Origin: Ditylenchus dipsaci | Lineage: Eukaryota; Nematoda; Chromadorea; Rhabditida; Anguinidae | Direction: 5' to 3' | DNA: 64,000 nt | Assembly (NCBI GenBank): GCA_004194705.1 | Contig: SADC01000534.1 | Location: 24,931-88,930 of the forward strand | Part shown: positions 1-10,300 of the stretch, piece after piece | Layout of the letters: every line of letters starts with the position of its first letter | How positions within the stretch are numbered: the first letter of the stretch is position 1 | Notes under the pieces: model-generated | Seen by the model: only the letters and a program-made list of their open reading frames with translations | Databases searched by the model: none | Told to the model about the DNA's origin: nothing | Translations under genes and position numbers: made by a program

Positions 1-72
1 AAGGATAGAAATGTTAGCGACTTCGACGAGTTTATGCGAGCGGGGCGCGAAAAAGCTTACAGAGAATATTAG
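1..72 (+). CDS. 3' end of an unidentified plus-strand gene (copy 1, cut by window edge)
   Basis: Frame 1 reads from the first base to a TAG at 70-72 and encodes a charged stretch containing SDFDEFMRAGREKAYREY. The same exon is seen with its splice acceptor in copy 2 (43299-43397). The frame continues open for about 13 more codons beyond the TAG, so the stop may be secondary. Candidate polyadenylation signals lie at 467-476. I do not recognise the family. Confidence 0.35.
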   Translation, partial: KDRNVSDFDEFMRAGREKAYREY

Positions 73-466
73 AAGTCCAAACCGGATAATTGGAGGGAAG
101 CATCAGACTAGGATAACAGCAAGTAAATTAGCTTTTTGAGCAGATTACTGTACTTAGGTGGATTGATTTTTAGTCCGCATGAAAAGTTCAATATGAGTTT
201 CTGGAGAATGTTGGTAAATTCAACTAACCTGGGCTTGATCGTATTTGCTTTTCTCATTCTCTTTCGATTTTTTGGTAACTTTTCATTTGCTCTGAAATTT
301 TGGTTTCTAATATCCTTTGGAATTTAGGCCCAAGAAGATTGATCCCAATGAAAATGACAGAGTAGAAGCCGCTGAACGAAGCTCAAAGACTATGTGAACA
401 GAAATCTGTCTAAGTAATCTATAATATCCTTGTATATTCTCTTAGTGAATATTAGCTGGATACGCT

Positions 467-476
467 AATAAATAAA
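467..476 (+). promoter_or_regulatory. Candidate polyadenylation signals (overlapping AATAAA)
   Basis: Two overlapping AATAAA hexamers (467-472 and 471-476) lie downstream of the plus-strand stop at 70-72. A possible further plus-strand exon follows a TTTAG acceptor near 327 and ends at TGA 395-397. The same hexamers are present in copy 2 near 43793. Confidence 0.35.
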
Positions 477-724
477 GTATCTTTGGGGTTTAGCAGCCAA
501 GTTTTTCATGTAAGTATACTAGAACACTTATAAGTGCCGAAATTATTGTTTTTAAGTACAAATTTGATTTGTTGTTTGTCTGTCCAGCACAGAGAGAGAA
601 CTAGTTTACGCGCAAAAAATTTTAATTTGGAATATAAAAAGCCATTGGTTGTATAATATAAACATGGTATTAGACAATTTATTAGCCAATCAAACCAGCG
701 CTGTAACGGTAAAGGTATACGCAC

Positions 725-1300
725 CGAACTTGCCGGGACTAGCGGGACTTGGCGCTGGAATTTTTTCGGGCTGTGCCTGGTGTGGTTTTGAATAAAAGTT
801 ACAGAAATGTAACAAATGAAATTATGCTAGTGAATGAAACTTACAAACAATTCCAGCGAACTCCATTTCCACAGCTTGGGTCACTGATAGTTTTGCATTC
901 AGGGTGTTAAGAAACTGAAATGAAAAAATTATTTTGAGTCTAGAAATTTACTAAAAATTAAACTGACAGTTTCATCCAAGGAATTATTATTGTTGTTGTT
1001 GGATATTGAGCTGGTTCTCTCCAATTGTTCTTTGCTGGCTGTCCCATTACTTAGTTTCTGCCCTGCATTTGGTAAAGCTGTTGATGGTGAAGTGTTAGTA
1101 GCAGATTCTACGTTTTCAGGGGACACAAAGAATTCGTTTTTCTTGGCCAGTCTGCCACCATTGTGACTGGTGTGGTTCAGCATGACTCCATTTAGAAATA
1201 CATGCTTTTGCCCACCATCCTGCATCTTCTTGCTCTGCGTCCTCTGCTTCAGACGGTGACGAGACTCTGATGAAGTGGAGTTCAGCTCAGTGTTGAGTGT
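725..1300 (-). CDS. Exons downstream of the 13.8-kb intron, PTPN14-like gene
   Basis: Exon 968-1300 starts in phase 0, continuing the phase-0 end of exon 15088-15323. It encodes a polar segment with an Asn homopolymer (about six Asn). Exon 849-914 resembles the RFRTLKKKLEEG region that precedes the catalytic domain in PTPN14. Exon 725-776 adds a Pro/Ser-rich piece. Its phase only works if the donor of the previous exon is the GTTTGT at 848 rather than the stronger GTAAGT four bases further on. No PTP catalytic motif is seen in the remaining 724 bases. Confidence 0.6.
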
Positions 1301-4300
1301 CTGCAAATTTAAAATGAAATAAATGATTATACTAACAACACCTGGGTACCACTACCTATGCCTACTACTTCCTGGATCCGACCAACTGGGTAATATTCTT
1401 TAAAAAAATTGTGCTCATCGTTGTACCTGGTCGTAGGTCAGTCAAGCGACTTTTCCCGTGACTTTTCTAGTTCAATCCGTCGACATTTTTGTAAAGCTTT
1501 GCCATTCCACTTGAGTGAATAAATATAAACTCGATTTATTGAGTACCGATCTATCGAAAGTCCATACTTCACGTCAATTACAAGGCAAAACTTTCGGCAT
1601 TTCTCGTTTCGAAATGCGCGAGTTTCAAAAATGTCCGTTTTCGTCTTTTTCCATTTTTGTCATTTGCTGCTTTCGGAATTTGTCGTTTTCAGGAGATTTT
1701 TTTAAAAATTTCCCGTTTTCGGCAAGGTGAGTTTGAGAATTTGAGTTTTTTGGAGAAATGAGCTTGGGAAATTTTTGTTTTCGGAGGCATCTGTTTTTGG
1801 CACATTCTTTCTTGGAAAACCTAGTTATTGGTCGATTTTGTCCCTGTACTACCGTATTTCCTGTAATAAGGCGGCACCCTCTAATAAGACGGCACCCCCA
1901 ACTTCGAGGGTCTATATCTCGGAGCAGAGTAAATATTTTGCTTATCTGTTTGATGCGTTTTCTTAACTCCCACGAGCTCTACCGATTTCAATTTTTAGAT
2001 TTTGGTTGAGCACCCGAAAATCTCGAGATTGAATTCGAATTTTTTGGATTTTCGGGGGTTTGAAAAATAAGGCGGCATGCCGCCTTATTACAGGAAATAC
2101 GGTAAATTATGTATATCTTCTTATTATTCGTTTTCTATATAATTGTAGATGATAACAGCTTATTTTTTAGCTATGTAATGTGGTGGGTAACTTACAATTT
2201 GAAAAATTTGTAAAAGCCTCATTCATACTTACCCGAAACATGCCCTGTTTCGCGAAACATGAAAATGTTTCGCGAAACAACCCCCCGAAACATGTTTCGC
2301 GAAACAAAAAAATAGCTGTTTCGCGAAACATTTTCATGTTTCGCCGTGTTTCGCGAAACATGTTTCGCGAAACAGGTCCTTCGAAACATGGAGTAAAAGT
2401 GCAGTTTTTCGAAGTTTTTAGTTGTTTGCTGCACATTCTGACTGTGTTTTTTACTTAATTCACGTTTTTAGAAAGTCTAATGGAGCAAGCAGCAATATGG
2501 TGGTGGATCCAACATCAACAGAAAAAGCGAAGTTATATCAGGCCATCTCATTTGGAAGAAGCTAGGCAAGGTCTTTCGTTCAAGGCTTTTTGGCGTTATT
2601 ACAACAGTTCCGAGGTGAAGGATTTAAAGCGGTTTCTCCGAGTGACTAAGACTGAATTTGAACATCTCTACTCTATAGTAAGATTTCAATTGTAATTCGT
2701 CGGATATCAATTGAATAATTAAGCTGGAATGTCAGCTAGGTTTGCATTCCCCCACACACCTACGACCTATAGCAGGAAGAGAAAGGCTCGCAGTGTTTCT
2801 CAGGTACTTAAAAATTCTTCGTTCTACGCAACTAAATAAAGACCCACTGTTAAGATTCTTGTCTTTTGGTCCTAATTACGCGGCTGTCGCAACTCTGTTT
2901 GCAATAGGAGATTCAACTGTTCAAGAGATATGCAGAGAAGTATCTGCGGTGATTATACGCAAGATGCAAGCAGAATTTCTTCCAGTTCCTACTCGCGCAA
3001 CCTGGCTGAGCAATGCAGAGAGGTTCCTTGAACGAAGGCAGTTCCCTAAGACTTTGGGTGCTATCGATGGAAAGCACATTGCTCTTGTTCAGCCCGATCA
3101 TGCTGGTGCCCTCTTTTACAATTACAAGGTGAGCATTGAAAATCCGAAGCGATGAGCAAAGGTCAAAACTTTCAGAAGTTCAATTCGATAGTTCTGCTTG
3201 CAATTGCAGATTCGGACTCGAGATTCATAGCTGTGGACATTGGAGCACCAGGGCGGAACAGCGATGCAAGCTTATGGCTGACTTCTCCAATTCGAGAATT
3301 CCTTGAATCTCCAGCAGCCAATTTGCCACCTAATTTATCCGGAAGTCTTCCTTACGTCTTTCTCGGAGATGGAGGCTTTGGTTGCACAGACTTGGTACGA
3401 TATTTTTCAATCAAACCTTCGTCAATTATTTAATTTTTGATCATCACTCCATTTACGGAAAGAGCCGCAAACGAACAAGCTAAGAATGACTTTAATGCAA
3501 GACTGAGCAAAGCACGTGCCTGTGTAGAACACGCATTTGGAATATGGGCTACTCGTTGGCGTCTTTTTCTAGGCACAGTCGAAACTGGGTAAAAACTTCA
3601 GAGCTATAAAATGCTTTCTATTTAACCCAACCTTTTAGTCCAGATACGGCTCGTCAATATGCAATGGCTCTTTGCAATGTGTTGGATCAGCAAAGCGTTT
3701 AGCTACTTCGTCCTTCCGATCGTATGAGGAGCTGGTTGCCAAGAAAAGCAATTCCGATCTGCAGTTTGAGCAACTATTGGCTACTTTGGAAAAAGATAAA
3801 AAAGAAATTCATCCGCTCGCATTGGAAATCAGCGCCCTATTGGATGAGGTTGGCAAGCAAAGTGGTCCGCACTCTTTGCTAGTTTGCAAGCGTAAGTTTA
3901 ATTTAAAATCACAAAATGTAATGAATGGGTTAACCCTTTAGGGGACTTTCGTGACGTTATCAACAGTTGGGAAGAGTGCTTAGCTAACGAGATTTACATC
4001 AACAATACACAGGTTGCTGATCCGGAAAAATCAATCCAAGAAAATACATTTGGTTAGAATTGACATTATTGTTGGTCATCTCACCATGTATTAGGCCGGT
4101 ATAAATTTTTAAATTGATCCATTGTAAATTTTCTGATTCTGAAAAAAGGTATAAATGTGTCTTAGTATCCACGAAAAGTGCGCAGAGAGCGCCTGGGTAG
4201 CTGCTCTCCTTCAGGTTTATATTTAGCAAGAACAAAAGGTACTATAATACTGCTTTTAAACTGCGCGGTTTCATCGTAAAACTGAAAATATTTAGCAGGT

Positions 4301-7300
4301 TGCCCAGCCCAAAAAAATTCAGCGAATGATTTTAAGTGAGATACTTGGCCAACAACTTAGCAGATTAAAAAAAATTGGTATATCGTTCAAATATGCCTGC
4401 ATTACTATATTCAAGCCTTTTTTATCGCCGAAACCACTGTAAAAAAGAAAGATTTATAAAAACTACACGACAAGAATCTTTAACACCGATTTGAGCCGTA
4501 TTAACAAGCATTACATTACCATGTTTCGAAACCCCTGTTTCGCGAAACATGTTTCGCGTAACATTCTCCCGAAACATGTTTCGGGGGTTGTTTCGCGAAA
4601 CACTTTCTTGTTTCGCGAAACACCGATGTTTCGGGGGATTGTTTCGCGAAACATGTGTTTTGTTTCGATGTTTCGGGTAAGTATGAATGAGCCTAAAAGT
4701 AAACACTTAGCATTTCTCTTTGTGCTAGAGGCTTCTTCGAAGCCTTCAATTTTTCCACCTACCCACTCTACACGCCCACCCTACTGCTACAACTACCCAC
4801 TCTACTGGACCACCTAGACAGCGAAGACAGTGGTCTACGATATTAGCAAATTTCCAGACAAATTTTTCGAAATCAGAAAATTTCCATCTTTATTTTCATA
4901 AAACAGAACATTTTGAAAGAAATTTTTATCTCAAAGCAAATATCTCCGAAAAAATTTGCCCCAAAACGGTAAAGTTCAACTTATATCACTCAGAGCAGCA
5001 AATGACGAAAACGGGAAAAGACAAAAACGGACATTTTTAAAACTCGCGCATTTCGAAACGGGAAATGACGAAAACCAATACAGCCCAAAACTACACAAAT
5101 AATTTTCTGGTAAGAGAAATGTAAAAAGTGATATTTTTAGGCTTGTCAGCCGGCCGGCCGAATTTCGGATTTTCCGGTCAAAAACTGACATTTTTTCGAT
5201 TTTTTGGCTCGGTGCGGCCGGCCGAAAATGTCGTCCGGCAAACAACCCTAGATATTTTTTCAATCGTTTGATGTAGCAAATGAAAGCTGAGAATTTCAAT
5301 ATTCAAAATCCTATTTTGGCATTGTGTTTTAGCCAAAATTTTGGAACTTTTTCCCGGCAAATTACCATCATCTTTGTAGATCATCTCCCTCTTCGGCCCC
5401 CCTTCGGACTAAACTTGTATTTATCTAGAAGCTCGCGAAATTCTACGTCTGATAAGTGCTTAAACTACACAAAATTGTTTTTAGATGAAAAATTACAATC
5501 GAATAACCAAAAAGACTCAAGCTGGAAGGTCTCCCACAATAGATACGTAAAATAAATCACAAAAAAGAACTTTTTCACACATTTTTTGATCCTATCGTGT
5601 TCAGCGTGAAGTTCTGAACAAGAACGCACCAAAGTTACAAACCGTATTTCTACGGTTTTAATTACCAAATTTGATGCTGCTACAAAAATTAAGAAAAAGG
5701 CAGTTAAGAACCTTTAATAAATGAAGGAAAAAATATTTGACTCGGAGTATTTGACCATTTTAGCCAAACTTCTGTGACTACCCTCCTCCCTAATAGCCAT
5801 ATTTTTACTGAATGGTGATTCACCGAGAAGCAAGAAGAATGTCTAGCAGACTTCCGCTAATTTTGTACACAAGATAGCGTCATTCGTTTTGCTATTGCTG
5901 AACATACCAAAAAGACACCCACTTTTTACATGCAAAGGAATGAAAGATTAACAGCGAATTTGTTATTATTGGGTCATTGGGCTTGTCACCTTCAAAAGTG
6001 TTTTCCTTGATCATTTTTGTGTGCAAAATGGAAAAATCACATTTATAATGCGGAGACTGTTATGTTAGAAAAATAAACAAATTATGCACGAAAAATGGAG
6101 TGGATAAAAAAACTTTTTTGTGTGAGATTAAAAAGGCTAGTTGGAAATAAACAAATGTTCAATTTTTTTCGAAATTTCCTGAATTAGAATTAAAATGTTC
6201 GAATTTTCGGGTTTTGTGCTTTTATTCTTTTAAATTATGGTTTTGGGTTTGAACATTTATTGTGGTTTTTAAGCTTTTTCCGACCATAAATTTTGGTTAG
6301 TAAATGATCTCGAAAACATGATTTTTGCTGAAATAAATATATACCTTATTTGGCGCTCCTCGGTTTAGCCGCCATACACTGAAAACCTAATCAAAAAGGA
6401 GAGCGTTTATTGAAGGGGGAGCGTTTAATAGAGAAAATACGGTAATCGAAGATTTTCTTTCGGCTTCTCGAGAATCGATTTTATCGAAAATTTCCCACTT
6501 TTTATATTTTTAAAGTTACAGTCAAAGCTCTACATAACGTTCACTTCTGGGGACCGGCCCACGGTTTGCGTGAGACAAATTTTGGGTTCTCAACCTCATG
6601 AGGATGAGGACAACCGTGACCTCATGCAATGTGAGGTTGCGTGAGAATTTCAAAAAGCTGTCCTCAACCTCATGAGGATGAGGACAACCGTGACCTCATG
6701 CAATGTGAGGTTGCGTGAGAATTTCAAAAACGACTCCTCACGTGAGGTGAGCTCACGTGAGCTCACGTCCTCATGAGGTGTCCTCATGAGGTATAGCGTT
6801 TGTCAACAGTTGATGATCAACTAGTAAACGTTGTGGCGCAGTGTTTCATAAATAAATCATATGTTGTTACGAGCCTTTATTCAAACATTTCAATCAACAA
6901 ATTTTCTATTTAAATCGACAAACAGTTGAGCATTCAATGTCTTCCGCTTCACTCGTTACGCAATTTGTTTGATGCCATGCCCGCCCAGGAGAAGACCCGC
7001 TCGATTGGCGACGATGAAGCAGGAACAGTGAAGGCCGAGAGTGCCAGTTTTGCAATATCGGACCACTTCTGAAACGATTAATGAAATTAATGTAAAACGA
7101 AAGGTTGATGAAAACATTCTTACCGACTCTTGCATCTGCATCCACCATTTGATTGTCTCGACTTTCTTTTCCGGTCCATAATCGAGCCTTGAATGTAATT
7201 GAGGCATTCGCGGATGTTTGCGTTCACTGGAGGTGTAGTGCATCTTCGACGTTGCTGAGTGAGCCCAGAAGAAAAGCAAGCCCACCACCACCAGATTGAG

Positions 7301-10300
7301 GAATAGACGCCCGAACCTCGGATTCAACTTCAGATGGTAGGGGGATCAAAAAATTTCATGAGCTCAAGGGGTTCTCATGAGAATTTCATGAGGACAAGAG
7401 CTTGTCCTCAACCTCATGAGGATGAGGACGACGTGAGCTCATGCCGTGTGAGGTTGCGTGAGAATTCAAAAACGTCTCCTCACGTGAGGTGAGCTCACGT
7501 GAGAATCGGTCCTCATGAGGATGAGCTCACGATGTTGTGAGCTCATGCAAACCGTGGACCGGCCTCAGGTGAACGTTATGTAGTCGTTATCCGCGGGACC
7601 GAGCTTAAGTGAACGTTATATAGAGCTGAACGGTATGAGTTTTGTACTTTTTATTTTTCAATCATCGATTATCAAAAAAAATTTGATTTCGATTTTTCGG
7701 CGCTACTTGCATGTGCCAGAGGTGGGCAAAGACCAGGCCAGATCAGACCGCTCTGATCTGGTCTAGACTAAATTAAAAATATTTTTGACTAAATTAGAGA
7801 ATTTTTGCGGGAATTAAAATTTTCTGGTCTCAAAAATCCATAAGTGGGTCAGAATCTCAGTCCAGAGTGGCCAAAAGCCACTAAAATTGTTTTTTTTTCA
7901 GAAGGCAATTTTCTACAAAAAACGGATTTTTCACATGAGAAGGGTCATCTGATGCACTCAATCTCTGAGAATCTCAGCTTGAGCCATTCCAAACCACAAA
8001 AATTTCAATTCCCGCAAAATTTCTCTTATTTAAACAATAATATTTGTAATTTGGTCTAGACCAGATCAGACCGGTCTGATTCAGTCTGGTCTCGATTTTT
8101 TTCTCATTTTTTAATTTTTCGTGAATCATGTTAAAACATTCTCTAAGTGATTCTTATGACTGCCCTACGACCGGGTACACATTATGACCGGGTACAACGA
8201 CCGGGTACACTTTTTTTGTAAAAATTAAAAAAGTATGCTTAAACCACACTTTTGAGTCCGTCCTAACGGGCGCTGGCCTACCCTTGCCTAAGCCTAAGTG
8301 CGCAAAATAATAAAAAAAATCGAAAAAATTTTAAAAAATTAACAGGGGGACCAAGGCAAAATTTGGCACTGTACCCGGTCGTTGTACCCGGTCATAATGT
8401 GTGCCCGGTCGTTGGTATACCGATTCTTATACGCTTGAAGGGGCATACCAGCGCGTTATACCGCAAATTAAGGCGAGTTTTCAAAAATGGTCCTTGTTTT
8501 CACTCGTTTGATGTCAAATCTAATATTTATGACCTTATACTACTTTTAAAAGCAGGCAGAAAACTTTCATCGGACCGAGTAGAACGCTTATAGAAAATGG
8601 CCATGAGAAAATTAAATTGCTGGTCCCCCCTTAATTGCAGTGTAACCGGCTGGTATGTCCCTTTAAAAATATATAAAAAGCTTTTTTTTTCCGACACTCT
8701 TTCAAATAAAAAGACGTTTTTCTCACAACAAGATACGAGAACTATTTCTAAACACTCTCTGAATAAGAAAAATAAAAATTTGTCAAAATAATTCGCCATC
8801 CGGTCCTTGGGGGTAGATGGTCTTTTTTGGGTATTTTAGGGTCATTTTTAGGTGATTTATCACATTTTTCTTGCTGGAGCTGAGCAGAAAGACTATCTAA
8901 ATGCATTTTCGAGCAAGAGTCTTGCTCGGAATTATGTAAAGGTAAGTCTGTGCGCGCATCTCTAACCTACCAAGCCCACTTAGCCCCCTTCGGGGCGCAG
9001 GGGGCTTGGTTGCTTAGGGTTGAGATGCGCACACACACATACCTTAGACACAAATCACTCGAAAGTGACTCTGGATGCATGAAAAAACATGCATACCAGA
9101 GTTTATTTATGCGGTAGGCCCCAGAAAGTAAAAGCCTGTTAAAAATCTATCATTTTTACCTAGATTTTGCTTGAAAAAGGTTATAATTTAGTCAAAATTA
9201 CCCTAAAAGGAACATCTACCCTCAAGGGGTGAGTGGCAATTTTTTTGATAAAATTCAACTTTTTTTATTCAGAAAGTGTTTAGTAATGCTTCTCGTACCT
9301 TGTTGTGCAGTAAAAATGAGTTCAGCGGGTGATTTTAGTTGACTTTTCAAAAAATCCGAGTACAGTCAACCCTCGATACAACGATACCTCGATATAACGA
9401 TACTTTTTGCCGGTCCCGACTAATAAAAGCAATCTCGATATAACGATTCCTTCGATTTAAGATCATTTTTAAGAAAAAAATTAAAGAATTTTTAAATTTC
9501 AAAGGCCTTTTTTCTTACAAAGTACATTTTTCTTCTTCTGCACTGCTCAATTAAGTCGTTATGTTTAGTTTTTATTTGTTTGTTTTATCCGATGTTGCAT
9601 TTTACTAGGGTTGTAAAATGGCCAGCCATTTTGAAATCGGCGGCCATATGGCCAAAAGCCGGCCGTTCTCCCATTTGCTCGGCCATATTCCGCCATATGG
9701 CCAGACATATGAAGAGAGAACAGCACCCGAAAATTACTAATTTCTTCTCTTCTAGCCGTTGATGTTTGATTGTTGTTAGTGATGTGTTAGTGTTGTTGAT
9801 TGGATAAAAGTGCTTTTGTTGAACATTGTTGTTCTGATACAGCCAAGCCTCGATATAACGATACCTTGTCAGATTTTCGGTCTTAATAGCCTCGATATAA
9901 CGATACCTTGTCAGATTTTCGGTCTTAATAGCCTCGATATAATGATACCCAGGACCGGTCCCTTGGGGTATCGTTGTATCGAGGGTTGACTGTATGGGAA
10001 GGGGGAACTAAAGAAGTGCCGTATTGGGAGGGGAAGGGAATAAAAGGAGGCCACTAATCACACAGGGCCCACTAACAAGAAGATGTTGAACATAGTTTTG
10101 AATACTGGGCCGCATAAATAAACTCTGGTATGCATGGTTTTTCATGCATCCAGAGTCACTTACGAGTGATTTGTGTCTAAGGTATGTGGGTGTGCCCATC
10201 TCAACTCCAAGCCCCCAAGCCTCCTACGCCCCCGAAGGGTACGAGGGTGGCTTGAGAGTTAGAAATGCGCGCACTCACTTACCTTAGACATGATTCCGAG

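Larger units (their letters stand above)
2220..4689 (+). mobile_element. PIF/Harbinger DNA transposon, copy 1
   Basis: The 2,470-bp element has perfect 22-bp terminal inverted repeats (2220-2241 and 4668-4689) beginning CATTCATACTTACCCG. It is bracketed by a 5-bp direct repeat AGCCT (2215-2219 and 4690-4694). Harbinger elements normally make 3-bp duplications, so the 5-bp match may be partly chance. Both subterminal regions carry arrays of the palindrome TGTTTCGCGAAACA. Inside is a plus-strand transposase with a DDE triad (2480-4057). Confidence 0.88.
1590..5090. repeat. Older inverted-repeat element hosting the Harbinger insertion
   Basis: About 1600-1685 is repeated in inverted orientation at about 4990-5075; both contain GTTTCGAAATGCGCGAGTTT followed by AAAAATGTCCGTTTT-like sequence. 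The arms lie outside the Harbinger ends and outside the 1850-2104 MITE, so these look like ends of an older element. No target duplication or coding sequence was found for it. It recurs in copy 2. Confidence 0.5.
6517..7635. mobile_element. Pogo-like MITE split by a hAT insertion
   Basis: Outer ends are TACAGTCAAAGCTCTACATA at 6517 and an inverted form ending AGAGCTGAACGGTA at 7635. Copy 2 has the uninterrupted 114-bp palindromic unit at 49835-49948. The CAGTCAA end and TA flank resemble pogo/Tc1 elements. Family assignment is inferred from the ends only. Confidence 0.6.

Noticed and set aside
136..327. Plus-strand frame rich in Leu and Phe resembling a membrane segment
   Set aside because: Follows an in-frame stop and ends at a splice-acceptor-like TTTAG; most likely an AT-rich intron or untranslated region.
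2246..2374. CRISPR-like regularly spaced palindromes
   Set aside because: Spacing is irregular (0-17 bp), spacers are too short and half-palindromic, and the array sits inside transposon ends of a eukaryotic genome.
2167..2458. Open frames on both strands rich in FRET, VSRN and MFRE residues
   Set aside because: They are translations of the TGTTTCGCGAAACA palindrome array, open in several frames and on both strands; not genes.
8363..8593. Plus-strand 76-codon frame
   Set aside because: Built from the inverted repeats of the CGACCGGGTACA and GGGACATACCAGC MITEs.
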